Assembly: GCF_016598615.1 (NCBI RefSeq)
Contig: NZ_CP066831.1
Span: 10,602,001 to 10,666,000, forward strand
Direction: 5' to 3'
Length of the DNA stretch: 64,000 bases
From: Streptomyces liliifuscus
GTDB taxonomy: Bacteria > Actinomycetota > Actinomycetes > Streptomycetales > Streptomycetaceae
In this document: positions 1-9,395 of the stretch, one piece after another
Layout: every line of letters starts with the position of its first letter
Numbering within the stretch: position 1 is the stretch's first letter
Program-made: the position numbers and the translations under genes
Notes under the pieces: generated by a model
Told to the model about the DNA's origin: nothing
Databases searched by the model: none
Seen by the model: only the letters and a program-made list of their open reading frames with translations

Positions 1-1400
1 ACGTCGTGCATGCCGGCCACACCGGGGACCACTCCCTGGACGGCATCGTGCGGACGGGCCACGCGGACCAGCAGCTCCGCGACCGACAGGCCGACGGCGA
101 CGATCACGCCGTAGAGGATGTCCAGGGCCAGCACCCCCGCCAGACAGCCGAGGGCCAGCAGCAGTTCCCGGCGGCGGAAGGACGACAGCCGGCGGAAGCC
201 CGCAAGGTCGATCATACGGACCGCGGCGTACACGACGAGCGCGCCCAGCACGGCCGAGGGCGTGCGGGTCAGCAGCGGGCTCAGGAAGAGCAGCACTGCG
301 AGGACCGCCGCACCGGCGACCAGCGAGTACGCCTGACTGCGGGCGCCCGCCGAGGCTGCGAGCGCCGTCCGGCTCGCGCTGCTGCTCACCGGGAAACCGT
401 GCAGCGCACTCGCGCCGAGGTTGGCCGCGCCGAGGGCCAGGAACTCCTGGTTGGGGTCGAGGTCGGGGCTCTTGTCGCCGGAGGAGTCGTCGGAGGAGTC
501 GTCGGAGGAGTCGACGGTGAAGGCCCGCGCGGTGAGGATGAAGTCCGTGTAGCCCACAAGGAGGACCCCGAGGGCCGGGAGGACCAGATGCGCCAGCTCG
601 GTCAGATCGGGCACGGCGAGACCGGGCAGCCCCGACGGTACCGAGCCGATCACCTTGATGCCGTACCGGTCGTCGAGGTCGAACACGGCCACGGCCGCCG
701 TGCCGAGTACCACCGCCAGCAGGGGACCGGGGACCGTCCGGAGGAACCGTGCCACCGCGAAGAGGAACGCGAGAGTGACGGCGCCGAACAGCAGCGTCGC
801 CCCATGGACCTGCGTCAGATGCCGCACGAAGGACCAGAGTTGCGCGAAGAAGGCGGAACCCGTCGTGTCCACACCGGTAAGCTTGGGCAGCTGGTCCACG
901 ATCATGATCAGCGCCACGCCCGCGAGGTAGCCGATCAGGACGGGCCGGGAGAGCAGGTCCGCGAGGAACCCCAGCCGCACCGCCCACGCGACCAGGCACA
1001 GCATGCCCACCGTGACCGCGAGGGCGGCTGCCAGGGCCGCGTAGCGGTCCGGGTCCCCGGCGGCCAGCGGGGCGACCACGGTCGCCGTCATCAGCGCGGT
1101 CGTCGACTCAGGGCCGACCGACAGCAGGCGTGAGGAGCCGAACACGGCGTAGAGCACGAGGGCGGGCAGGATCGCCCAGAGTCCGGCGACCGGCGGCAGG
1201 CCCGCCACGCCCGCGTACGCCATGACCTGCGGCACCAGGTACGCGGCCACGGTCACCCCGGCCAGCAGGTCGCCCTTCAGCCACGAGCGCCGGTAGCCGA
1301 GGAGCGTGCCGAGTCCGGGCGCGAGGCCGCCGAGGAGAGTGCCGGGCCCCGGTGCCGGACGCCCGCGCCCCGGAACCTGCCCGCCCGCGCTCCCTGCCAT
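1..1400 (-). CDS. SulP-family anion (sulfate-type) transporter, 3' end cut by the window edge
   Basis: The gene reads leftwards from ATG at 1400 with AAGGAG just upstream, and 466 codons are visible before the edge. The protein is a run of hydrophobic helices with typical SulP N-terminal segments (GVTVAAYLVPQVMAYAGVAG, then SVGPESTTALM), which form the substrate site of this family. It should be an inner-membrane H+ or Na+ coupled transporter of sulfate, bicarbonate or a related anion; the exact substrate cannot be read. The cytoplasmic STAS domain expected at the C-terminus lies beyond position 1. An acidic insert of repeated Asp-Asp-Ser-Ser (bases 481-516) sits between membrane segments, encoded by a 12-bp tandem repeat. 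It runs in the same direction as PPK2 but 242 bp downstream of it, so it probably has its own promoter. Confidence 0.88.
   Translation of the reverse strand, partial: MAGSAGGQVPGRGRPAPGPGTLLGGLAPGLGTLLGYRRSWLKGDLLAGVTVAAYLVPQVMAYAGVAGLPPVAGLWAILPALVLYAVFGSSRLLSVGPESTTALMTATVVAPLAAGDPDRYAALAAALAVTVGMLCLVAWAVRLGFLADLLSRPVLIGYLAGVALIMIVDQLPKLTGVDTTGSAFFAQLWSFVRHLTQVHGATLLFGAVTLAFLFAVARFLRTVPGPLLAVVLGTAAVAVFDLDDRYGIKVIGSVPSGLPGLAVPDLTELAHLVLPALGVLLVGYTDFILTARAFTVDSSDDSSDDSSGDKSPDLDPNQEFLALGAANLGASALHGFPVSSSASRTALAASAGARSQAYSLVAGAAVLAVLLFLSPLLTRTPSAVLGALVVYAAVRMIDLAGFRRLSSFRRRELLLALGCLAGVLALDILYGVIVAVGLSVAELLVRVARPHDAVQGVVPGVAGMHD
481..516 (-). repeat. 12-bp coding tandem repeat in the SulP gene
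   Basis: Three adjacent copies of GAGGAGTCGTCG (the last with one change) encode Asp-Asp-Ser-Ser repeats in a loop of the transporter. Because the unit is 12 bp, copy-number change would stay in frame. Confidence 0.8.
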
Positions 1401-1642
1401 GAGTCTCCTTCTGCCGCGTGACCTCAGGATCCACCGAGTGGCGGACGGCCGCGAGACGCCGACCCGGCCGATGTCCTCCGGCTGAACGCGTCAACGAGTG
1501 CACCGAGAGTGCACCGACGAGGTGCCGCGCGGCCGGATCACGGCAAGGATCGTCTACGACCTCGGTGAAGGAAGGTGAGGACGGTGGAGCTTCCCACGGT
1601 CGTCGGTTTCGACGGCCCCGGACCCGCTGCGCTGCGCCAGGC

Positions 1643-2446
1643 TCAGAGGCTTGCCGCGTGATCGGGGACGTATGTCTGCAGATCGCGGGGCGGGCGCTGG
1701 TAGCCGGTCGAGGGCGGTCGGGGCGGCAGCTCCAGCACCGGCGGCGGCACCTCGTGGTACGGCACGGAGCCGAGCAGATGGGCGATCATGTTCAGACGGG
1801 CCCGGCGCTTGTCGTCGCTCTCCACGACGAACCACGGGGCCTCCGAGATGTCCGTGTGCACCAGCATCTCGTCCTTCGCCCGGGAGTACGCCTCCCAGCG
1901 GGTGATCGACTCCAAGTCCATCGGGGAGAGCTTCCAGCGCCGTGTCGGGTCCTTCAGCCGCTGCCGGAACCGTTTCTGCTGCTCCGTGTCGCTCACCGAG
2001 AACCAGTACTTGCGCAGCAGGATACCCTCCTCCACCAGCATCCGCTCGAAGATCGGGCATTGACGGAGGAAGAGCTGGTACTCCTCCTTGGTGCAGAAAC
2101 CCATGACGTGCTCGACACCGGCGCGGTTGTACCAGCTGCGGTCGAGCAGCACGATCTCCCCGGCGGCGGGCAGATGCTCGACGTACCGCTGGAAGTACCA
2201 CTGCGTGCGCTCGCGCTCGGTCGGCTTGGGCAGCGCCACGGTCCGCGCGACACGCGGGTTGAGGTGCTCCGAGACCCGTTTGATCGTGCCGCCCTTGCCC
2301 GCCGCGTCCCGTCCCTCGAAGACCACCACGAGCCGGGTGCCCTCGGCCCGCACCCACTCCTGGAGCTTCACCAGCTCCGTCTGCAGACGCAGCAGCTCCT
2401 GCTCGTACGCCGCACGCGGCACCCGCGCCGTCTTCTTGCCGGCCAT
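1643..2446 (-). CDS. ppk2: Polyphosphate kinase 2 (PPK2)
   Basis: A 267-residue protein of the PPK2 family, which moves phosphate between polyphosphate and nucleoside phosphates (often polyP-driven phosphorylation of GDP or ADP). Walker A is GRDAAGKGG at about residues 45-53, and the Walker B/lid region LLDRSWYNRAG is at about 100-110, both hallmarks of PPK2. The length fits a single-domain class I enzyme. Start: ATG at 2446 with GGAGGAG upstream. It is divergent from phosphoketolase with only 50 bp between start codons. A CYTH-CHAD protein, another polyphosphate-linked family, is encoded at 37.5-39.1 kb. Confidence 0.93.
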   Translation of the reverse strand: MAGKKTARVPRAAYEQELLRLQTELVKLQEWVRAEGTRLVVVFEGRDAAGKGGTIKRVSEHLNPRVARTVALPKPTERERTQWYFQRYVEHLPAAGEIVLLDRSWYNRAGVEHVMGFCTKEEYQLFLRQCPIFERMLVEEGILLRKYWFSVSDTEQQKRFRQRLKDPTRRWKLSPMDLESITRWEAYSRAKDEMLVHTDISEAPWFVVESDDKRRARLNMIAHLLGSVPYHEVPPPVLELPPRPPSTGYQRPPRDLQTYVPDHAASL

Positions 2447-2496
2447 GCCGCCTCCTCCGCTCGATGACGTCCTTCGATGACACCCACGGAGTCACC

Positions 2497-4881
2497 ATGA
2501 CCAACGTCGAACACCAGGACAGCACCGTACTGACCGACGAGGAACTGCGCACCCTGGACGCCCACTGGCGGGCCGCCAACTACCTTGCCGTGGGCCAGAT
2601 CTACCTGCTGGCCAATCCGCTGCTCACCGAGCCGCTGGCACCCGCGCACATCAAGCCCCGGCTGCTCGGCCACTGGGGTACCTCGCCCGGCCTCAACCTC
2701 GTGCACACGCATCTCAATAGGGTGATCAAGGCCCGCGGTCTCGACGCCCTGTGCGTGTGGGGTCCCGGGCACGGCGGTCCCGCCGTCCTCGCGAACTCCT
2801 GGCTGGAGGGCAGCTACAGCGAGACCTACCCGGACGTCTCGCGCGACGCGGCGGGCATGCACCGGCTCTTCCGGCAGTTCTCGTTCCCCGGTGGCGTGCC
2901 CAGCCATGTGGCCCCCGAGACACCGGGCTCGATCCACGAGGGCGGCGAGCTGGGCTACTCCCTCGCCCACGCGTACGGGGCCGCCTTCGACAACCCCGAT
3001 CTGCTGGTCGCCTGCGTGATCGGTGACGGCGAGGCGGAGACCGGGCCACTGGCCGCCTCCTGGCACTCCAACAAGTTCCTCGACCCGGTGCACGACGGCG
3101 CGGTCCTGCCGATCCTGCACCTCAACGGCTACAAGATCGCCAACCCGACCGTGCTGTCCCGGCTCCCCGAGCCCGAACTCGACGCCCTGCTGAGGGGATA
3201 CGGACACGAGCCGATCCATGTCACCAGCGACGACCCGCGCGAGATCCACCGCGCCACGGCCGGCGCCTTCGACCACGCCCTCGACCGCATCGCGCTGATG
3301 CAGAGGACGGCACGTGAGGACGGCGTGACCGAGCGGGTCCGCTGGCCCGTGATCGTGCTGCGCACCCCGAAGGGCTGGACAGGCCCCGGCGAGGTCGACG
3401 GGGAGCCCGTCGAGGGAACATGGCGTGCACACCAGGTCCCGCTGGCCGGCGTCCGCGAGAACCCCGACCACCTGCGGCAACTGGAATCGTGGCTGCGCTC
3501 GTACCGGCCCGAGGAGCTCTTCGACACCGACGGCCGGCCCACCGCGGACGTCCTCGCGTGCATCCCCGCGGGGACCCGCCGCCTGGGCGCCACCCCGCAC
3601 GCCAACGGCGGTCTTCTCGTGCGCGACCTGCCCGTCCCGTCCCTCGACCGGTTCGCCGTCCACGTGGACAAGCCGGGCAGCACCTCGCACGAGCCCACCC
3701 GGGTCCTCGGCGACCTTCTCGAACAGATCATGAACGACACCTCGGCCCGTCGCGACTTCCGGCTCGTCGGCCCCGACGAGACCGCCTCCAACCGGCTCGA
3801 CGCCGTCTTCAACGCCAGCGGCAAGGCCTGGCAGGCGCAGATGCTCCAGGTGGACGAACACCTGGACCGGCACGGCCGGGTCATGGAGATCCTCTCCGAA
3901 CACCTCTGCCAGGGCTGGCTGGAGGGCTATCTCCTCACCGGACGGCACGGCCTGTTCTCCTGCTACGAGGCGTTCGTGCACATCGTCGACTCGATGGTCA
4001 GCCAGCACATCAAGTGGCTCAAGACATCGAGGGAGTTGCCGTGGCGGGCCCCGATCGCCTCCCTCAACTACCTTCTGACATCGCATGTCTGGCGTCAGGA
4101 CCACAACGGCTTCTCGCACCAGGACCCCGGCTTCGTCGACCACGTCCTCAACAAGAGCCCCGAGGTCGTACGGGTCTATCTGCCGCCGGACGCCAACACG
4201 CTGCTCTCCGTGGCCGATCACGCCCTACGCAGCCGCGACTACGTGAACGTGATCGTCGCCGGCAAGCAGCCCTGCTTCGACTGGCTCTCCATGGACCAGG
4301 CCCGCGCCCACTGCGCACGCGGAGCGGGCATCTGGGACTGGGCGGGCTCCGCCGACGGAGACCGCGAACCCGATGTCGTCCTCGCCTGCGCGGGCGACGT
4401 CCCCACCCAGGAGATCCTGGCCGCCTCCGACCTGCTCCGGCGCCAGCTGCCCGAGCTGGCCGTCCGGGTCGTCAACGTCGTCGACATGGCCCGGCTGCTG
4501 CCACGCGCGGAACACCCGCACGGGATGGGCGAGTTCGAGTACGACGGTCTGTTCACCACCGACAAGCCGGTGATCTTCGCCTACCACGGCTATCCCTGGC
4601 TGATCCACCGCCTCGCCTACCGCCGCGCCGGCCACGCCAACCTCCATGTCCGCGGCTACAAGGAGATGGGCACCACCACGACCCCGTTCGACATGGTCGT
4701 CCGCAACGACATGGACCGCTACCGACTCGTCATGGACGTCATCGACCGCGTCCCCGGCCTCGGAGTCCGCGCCGCCGCCGTACGCCAGCGGATGGCGGAT
4801 GCCCGCACCCGCCACCACGCCTGGATCCGCGAACACGGCACGGACCTGCCCGAGGTCGCCGACTGGACCTGGACCGCCTGA
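2497..4881 (+). CDS. xfp: Phosphoketolase (xylulose-5-P / fructose-6-P)
   Basis: A 794-residue thiamine-diphosphate enzyme that splits xylulose-5-phosphate or fructose-6-phosphate with inorganic phosphate to acetyl phosphate and a shorter sugar phosphate. Visible family signatures are LLGHWGTSPGLN (about 57-68), GPGHGGP (about 89-95), the TPP/Mg motif GDGEAETGP from about 176, and the conserved C-terminal domain with YKEMGTTTTPFDM. I chose ATG 2497 because GGAG precedes it at good spacing; an in-frame ATG at 2464 has no ribosome site. Length matches the family (about 790-830). It converges with the GH76 gene that ends at 4919. Confidence 0.95.
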   Translation: MTNVEHQDSTVLTDEELRTLDAHWRAANYLAVGQIYLLANPLLTEPLAPAHIKPRLLGHWGTSPGLNLVHTHLNRVIKARGLDALCVWGPGHGGPAVLANSWLEGSYSETYPDVSRDAAGMHRLFRQFSFPGGVPSHVAPETPGSIHEGGELGYSLAHAYGAAFDNPDLLVACVIGDGEAETGPLAASWHSNKFLDPVHDGAVLPILHLNGYKIANPTVLSRLPEPELDALLRGYGHEPIHVTSDDPREIHRATAGAFDHALDRIALMQRTAREDGVTERVRWPVIVLRTPKGWTGPGEVDGEPVEGTWRAHQVPLAGVRENPDHLRQLESWLRSYRPEELFDTDGRPTADVLACIPAGTRRLGATPHANGGLLVRDLPVPSLDRFAVHVDKPGSTSHEPTRVLGDLLEQIMNDTSARRDFRLVGPDETASNRLDAVFNASGKAWQAQMLQVDEHLDRHGRVMEILSEHLCQGWLEGYLLTGRHGLFSCYEAFVHIVDSMVSQHIKWLKTSRELPWRAPIASLNYLLTSHVWRQDHNGFSHQDPGFVDHVLNKSPEVVRVYLPPDANTLLSVADHALRSRDYVNVIVAGKQPCFDWLSMDQARAHCARGAGIWDWAGSADGDREPDVVLACAGDVPTQEILAASDLLRRQLPELAVRVVNVVDMARLLPRAEHPHGMGEFEYDGLFTTDKPVIFAYHGYPWLIHRLAYRRAGHANLHVRGYKEMGTTTTPFDMVVRNDMDRYRLVMDVIDRVPGLGVRAAAVRQRMADARTRHHAWIREHGTDLPEVADWTWTA

Positions 4882-4918
4882 ACATCCCTTCTACGACAAG
4901 GAGTTCACCGTTTGGCCC

Positions 4919-6784
4919 CTATGGACCCTCCGCGGCCGTCAGTGCCTCCAACGCGCTGGCCTGGGTACGCCAGTCCGACGGGTTGGGGCTGGTGCCGGAC
5001 CAGCGCTGGCCCAGGCGGTTGAGGGGGTCCCGGTCCGTGGTCCAGATCGAGTCGGCCTGCTTCGTCACGTAGGCCCGGTGGGCGGTGGACCCGGTGGCGT
5101 CCGCCAGATCGGCGAAGTGCCGCATGAAGATGCCCTTGAACTGTTTCTGGTTGTCGTCGCAGGAGCCGGTGCCGACGTCGCAGGACTCGGTCAGCACACC
5201 GCCGCGGGTCAGCGCCGGCGACGACATCGCGGCGTCGGCCAGCCGCTTGGCCGTGTCCAGATACCGGCTGGTACCGGTGGACCGCCACAGCTGGGTGAAG
5301 GCGCCGATGGCGAGGCCCTGGTTGTAACTCCACACGGTCTGGCCGTTGTTGCCGCAGCTCGCGTTCAGCCCGTCGTTGACCAGGCCGGAGGAGTTGATCA
5401 GCCCGCTGCCCAGATACCAGTTCGCCGCCGTGGTCGCCCGCGAGCCCCACACGGTGTCACCGGAGATCCGCTGGTGCAGCGAGGTGGTCAGCCACAGGTA
5501 CTGCCCGCTGGTCACGGCGTTCTTGTACGTGCGCTCCCGGTCCCACCACACACCGCCGCCGCAGGTGCCCGGATCCCAGTACTGGTGCACGTAGTTGGCG
5601 ATCGTCACGGCCTCATCCAGGTAGCGCCGCTCGCCCGTGTAGTCGTACGCCGTCAGCCAGGCGATGGCCCACCAGCCCGCGTCGTCGATGGCACGGCTGA
5701 TGAAGTGCCCCTCGATCGGGTCCGAACTGCGAACCCCCGCGGGGAAGACACCGCGGTTCTGCTCGAAGGTACGGGAGATCACCCAGTCGTAGTCGTGCCG
5801 ACCGGTGCGCTCGGCGAAGTCGATGATCGACGTGGTGGCGACGGCCGAGTTCCACCAACTGCTGCGCCACCAGCCCTCGTTCGTCTGATACGAAGCCATC
5901 AGCGCGTCCGCCCCCGCACGTGCCCGCGTCGGTGCCGGCCTGGCCCAGGCGGTGCAACTGCCTTCCTGGTGGGAGGCCTCACGGCCACAGGCGCGGACGG
6001 CCCCGCCGTACAGCAGACCCCGTGGGTCCCGCGTGGCGAACATGGCGGTCCGGGTCGAAGTCGCCCCGGACGGCACGCTCGTACGGCCGAGCGAAGCGCC
6101 CTCGGGCCAGCTCGCGCCGGCGTCCCAGGAGCGGTCGAGCCAGATCTCGTCGCCCGCGCCGCCGCCTCCGACGACGCCCCAGGCCATGCCGTTGCGCTGG
6201 TCGACATGCAGGCTGATGGTGCGCCCGAAGAGGGTGGTCGACGGTACGGGGGTGTCGTCACCGGACGCGGTGGCGGGGTCGGCACCGTCGCAGAACGAGC
6301 CGTCGCACACCTTCGGATACGCCCAGTCGGTGCAGGTGACACCGCCCGCGTCACCGCAGGCACGGATCCAGCCGCGCCGGTGTCCGACCGGGTCGGTGAT
6401 GTTGTACATCAGCGTGCGGGTGCCGGTCCAAGTGCCGGGGATGCTCGCTCTGCCGAGCAGACCCTCCCAGGTGGCGCCCCGGTCCCAGGACCGGTCCAGC
6501 CAGACGGACTCGCCCGTCACGCCGTTGTCGATGCTCGCCCAGGCCATGTTGTCCGGGTCGGAGACATGCAGCCGGACTATCCGGCCGTTGATGGTCTTGT
6601 TCGGCACCGGGAAGGTGTCCTGCCGTGCCTTCGAGGGGTCCAGGGTGTCGCACGCCAGGGCACAGACCGGCGTCGCGGCACGGGCGGCGGCAGCGGGGAG
6701 GGCGACGAGGCCGGTCAGGGCCAGGAGCAGCGCCAGGAACAGGGTCAGGGGTCCGCCGAGGACCGGGTGGGGCCGCGCTGACAT
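4919..6784 (-). CDS. Secreted GH76 alpha-1,6-mannanase with two N-terminal repeat modules
   Basis: 621 residues. A Sec signal peptide (hydrophobic core then AARA, cleavage near residue 36) is followed by two copies of a roughly 120-residue module (about 40-160 and 160-290). Each copy carries MAW, a DRSWD motif and a conserved RACG near its end. The C-terminal half (about 290-621) is a GH76 alpha-toroid. The paired catalytic aspartates of GH76 are Asp367-Asp368 in AIDDAGWWAIAW. GH76 enzymes cut the alpha-1,6-mannan backbone of fungal walls or mycobacterial-type mannans. First of three exported hydrolases on this strand; its stop is 37 bp from that of xfp. Confidence 0.88.
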   Translation of the reverse strand: MSARPHPVLGGPLTLFLALLLALTGLVALPAAAARAATPVCALACDTLDPSKARQDTFPVPNKTINGRIVRLHVSDPDNMAWASIDNGVTGESVWLDRSWDRGATWEGLLGRASIPGTWTGTRTLMYNITDPVGHRRGWIRACGDAGGVTCTDWAYPKVCDGSFCDGADPATASGDDTPVPSTTLFGRTISLHVDQRNGMAWGVVGGGGAGDEIWLDRSWDAGASWPEGASLGRTSVPSGATSTRTAMFATRDPRGLLYGGAVRACGREASHQEGSCTAWARPAPTRARAGADALMASYQTNEGWWRSSWWNSAVATTSIIDFAERTGRHDYDWVISRTFEQNRGVFPAGVRSSDPIEGHFISRAIDDAGWWAIAWLTAYDYTGERRYLDEAVTIANYVHQYWDPGTCGGGVWWDRERTYKNAVTSGQYLWLTTSLHQRISGDTVWGSRATTAANWYLGSGLINSSGLVNDGLNASCGNNGQTVWSYNQGLAIGAFTQLWRSTGTSRYLDTAKRLADAAMSSPALTRGGVLTESCDVGTGSCDDNQKQFKGIFMRHFADLADATGSTAHRAYVTKQADSIWTTDRDPLNRLGQRWSGTSPNPSDWRTQASALEALTAAEGP

Positions 6785-6825
6785 GACGTACCGCCAATCC
6801 GTGAGGGCCGTGCGCGGAAGGGAGG

Positions 6826-6852
6826 GGTGGCCGCCCGCCGAGGGCGGCCACC
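6826..6852 (-). terminator. Hairpin terminator after the GH2 gene
   Basis: A perfect 11-bp stem (6826-6836 pairs with 6842-6852, GGTGGCCGCCC) with a 5-base loop lies between the GH2 stop and the start of the next GH76 gene. There is no T run, as is common in Streptomyces. It suggests the hydrolase genes are separate transcripts. Confidence 0.65.
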
Positions 6853-6886
6853 TTGCGAAGTGCCTGTTCTTCGTGGGCTGTTGGGC

Positions 6887-9229
6887 TCAGGGAGCCCAGG
6901 GTGCCGAGATCGCCCAGGTGGTGTCCGGGACGAAGCTCGCCGGGTTGTCCCAGGTGTGCGTGCCGCCCTGCTGGGCCAGCCAGAGCTCCGCGTCGATGTG
7001 CCGCAGATACTGGCGGGGGAAGCCCGACGCCGACAGCCGCACGCCGCCGGGGCCCTGCACCGGGCACCAGGTCGCGTCCTCCTTGTAGAGCGTGGAGTTG
7101 TCGTTCGCGTCGCGCCGGACACGGAACTCGCGGTGGCGCAGATACTCGCCCGGATAGTTGCGGGACTCGAAGGAGTAGCAGAGCCGGTTGGCGAGACCCG
7201 GCTTCACCTTCCAGGTGGCGTCCTCCTTCAACAGGGCCGTGCTGCCGGAGTTCACCACCTCGGTGAAGCCGAGTCCGTCCTTGTGACGGAGGTAGCGGTC
7301 GGTGTAGCCCGGCGTGGTCACCCGGATGGACACGTACTGCTCCACCGGCAGCTTCACCGTCGGTCCGACCGTGCGGGACGCCGTGACGAGTGCCTGGTTG
7401 GCGGCGCGCACGCGGGCCTCGTCGACCTTGACGACCTGACGGTCGTAGGTCAGCAGGCCGTTGGCCTCGTTCTCGACGTCCGTGATCTGTGTGTAGACGG
7501 CCGCCGACAGGCCGCCCGCAGGCATCGAGTTCTCCCGGATGCCGTCGAGCAGCCCGACGAGCCGGTCGTTGAGGGCGGACAGGCTCGGCTGGTCCTCGTA
7601 GCTGAATCCGCCGCCCGGATACCACTCGTGGCCGGAGACCCGGATGCCGAGACCGCCGTACTCGCCCAGCACGGAGGCACGCACCGTTTCCGTCGGAGTG
7701 TTGCCGGGGCCGACGTAGTTGTGGTTGTCGACCACATCGCCGTTTCCCCCGTCCTGGGAGCCGCAGCAGTTGACGCCGCTCATGTTGTCGACGAGACGCG
7801 AGGGATCGTACGACTTGACCATGTCCGCGATGCGGGCCTGGTCGTACTGGCCCCAGCCCTCGTTCTGATTGACCCAGAGGATCAGCGAGGGCGAACTGCG
7901 GTGCTCGTCGATGATCGCGCGGTACTCGGTCTCCCACTGGGTGCGGGCCGCGGCGGACGGGCTCTTTCCGCTGTCCATGGCCGGCATGTCCTGCCACACC
8001 AGCAGCCCCAGGCGGTCCGCCCAGTAGAACCACCGCTGCGGCTCGACCTTGATGTGCTTGCGGACCATGTTGAAGCCCAGGTCCTTGTGCTTCTGCAGGT
8101 CGTACCTGAGCGCCGCGTCGGTGGGAGCGGTGTGGAGGCCGTCCGGCCAGTAGCCCTGGTCCAGGGTGCCGCTCTGGAAGACGAACGACCCGTTGAGCAC
8201 GGGGCGTTGGACACCGTTCACGTTCCGCACCGCGATCGACCGCATGCCCGCGTACGAGCCGACCCGGTCGGCGCCCGCGCTGCCGGTGAGTTCGGCCGTG
8301 ACGTCGTACAGGAACGGGTCCTCCGGCGTCCACAGGCGGGCGTTGGGCACCGGCACGGAGAACTGTTGGCCGACCGTCCCAGTGACGCTGCCGACCTGTG
8401 TGCCGCCGTTGGAGACGGTGACCTTGACGCTTGCGCCATCGGCTCCGGCGGCCCGCACCGTCACCCGCAGGGTGCTGTCCTGGAGGTTCGGGACCATGTC
8501 GAGCCGGGTGACGCGCGCGGCGGCGGTCGGCTCCAGCCAGACCGTCTGCCAGATCCCGGACGTGGCGGTGTAGAAGATGCTGCGCCCGGCGTGCGGGGTG
8601 ACGTCCTGGATGCGCTGCTTGCCGACGGCCTGGCCGCCGGTCTGCGTGGCGTCGTACGCGGAGACGACGATCGTGTTGGTGCCGCCACCGTTCAGCAGCG
8701 GTGTGATGTCGTACGAGAAGGAGTCGTAGCCCCCTCGGTGGACGGCACCGGCCTGCTGCCCGTTGACCCAGACCGTGGTCTCCCAGTCGGAGGCACCGAA
8801 GTTGAGCTGGACGCGACGGCCGTTCCAGCCGGCCGGGACGGTGAAGGTGCGCTTGTACCAGAGCTTGTCGTTCTCGGTGATCTTCCGCTGGATTCCCGAG
8901 AGCGCGGACTCCGGTGCGAAGGGCACCCGGATCTGCTCGCCGAACGACGACGGCTGACCGGCGTCGCGGGATGTGACGGCGAAGTCCCAGATGCCGTTGA
9001 GATTGGCCCAGTCGGGGCGGGTGAGCTGCGGTCGCGGATACTCGGGCAGCGGGTTGTCGACCGGGACCTGGTCGGTCCACGGCGTCGTCATCGGCGCGGG
9101 CTTGGGGGTCCAGGCCGCCGCGGCGGCGCCGGCGGGGGCCGTGCCGGAGGCGAGGAGGCCGGTGACGGCGAGTGCCAGCACCGTGGCGGCGGTCGTGACG
9201 CGCCGCCAGGTCGAAAGGGGTCTCAGCAC
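6887..9229 (-). CDS. Secreted GH2 glycoside hydrolase with C-terminal AbfB-like (CBM42-type) module
   Basis: 780 residues from GTG 9229, which has GGAG upstream and begins directly at the signal peptide; the open frame continues 34 codons further up without a better start. After the signal peptide come a GH2 sugar-binding domain (SFGEQIRVPFAPES), an Ig-like domain and a TIM barrel. The acid/base Glu457 is in VNQNEGWG and the nucleophile Glu523 is in LGEYGG. The last 170 residues hold repeats of the type YLRHxD, matching AbfB/CBM42 arabinofuranose-binding modules. The substrate could be a beta-galactoside, beta-mannoside or similar; the sequence does not decide. A 12-bp palindrome lies about 130 bp upstream. 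Confidence 0.87.
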   Translation of the reverse strand: MLRPLSTWRRVTTAATVLALAVTGLLASGTAPAGAAAAAWTPKPAPMTTPWTDQVPVDNPLPEYPRPQLTRPDWANLNGIWDFAVTSRDAGQPSSFGEQIRVPFAPESALSGIQRKITENDKLWYKRTFTVPAGWNGRRVQLNFGASDWETTVWVNGQQAGAVHRGGYDSFSYDITPLLNGGGTNTIVVSAYDATQTGGQAVGKQRIQDVTPHAGRSIFYTATSGIWQTVWLEPTAAARVTRLDMVPNLQDSTLRVTVRAAGADGASVKVTVSNGGTQVGSVTGTVGQQFSVPVPNARLWTPEDPFLYDVTAELTGSAGADRVGSYAGMRSIAVRNVNGVQRPVLNGSFVFQSGTLDQGYWPDGLHTAPTDAALRYDLQKHKDLGFNMVRKHIKVEPQRWFYWADRLGLLVWQDMPAMDSGKSPSAAARTQWETEYRAIIDEHRSSPSLILWVNQNEGWGQYDQARIADMVKSYDPSRLVDNMSGVNCCGSQDGGNGDVVDNHNYVGPGNTPTETVRASVLGEYGGLGIRVSGHEWYPGGGFSYEDQPSLSALNDRLVGLLDGIRENSMPAGGLSAAVYTQITDVENEANGLLTYDRQVVKVDEARVRAANQALVTASRTVGPTVKLPVEQYVSIRVTTPGYTDRYLRHKDGLGFTEVVNSGSTALLKEDATWKVKPGLANRLCYSFESRNYPGEYLRHREFRVRRDANDNSTLYKEDATWCPVQGPGGVRLSASGFPRQYLRHIDAELWLAQQGGTHTWDNPASFVPDTTWAISAPWAP

Positions 9230-9361
9230 GGTGATCGCTCCAAGGTCTCGGTGACGCACGGAGGAACGCCGCCCGCAGGACGGTGGAACTTGTTCAACAC
9301 GGGATGACTCGCTGCACGAACACCACAGCATTCACCCGGTCGATTGTCCAGACCAACGGCA

Positions 9362-9373
9362 GACAACGTTGTC
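9362..9373. promoter_or_regulatory. LacI-type palindromic operator upstream of the GH2 gene
   Basis: GACAACGTTGTC is a perfect 12-bp palindrome with a central CG, the shape of LacI-family operators. It sits in the 166-bp gap between the second GH76 stop and the GH2 start. The identical sequence occurs at 60321-60332 in front of another exported polysaccharide enzyme. No LacI-family gene is in the window. Confidence 0.65.
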
Positions 9374-9395
9374 GTACGGTCCATGAACTCCCGCT

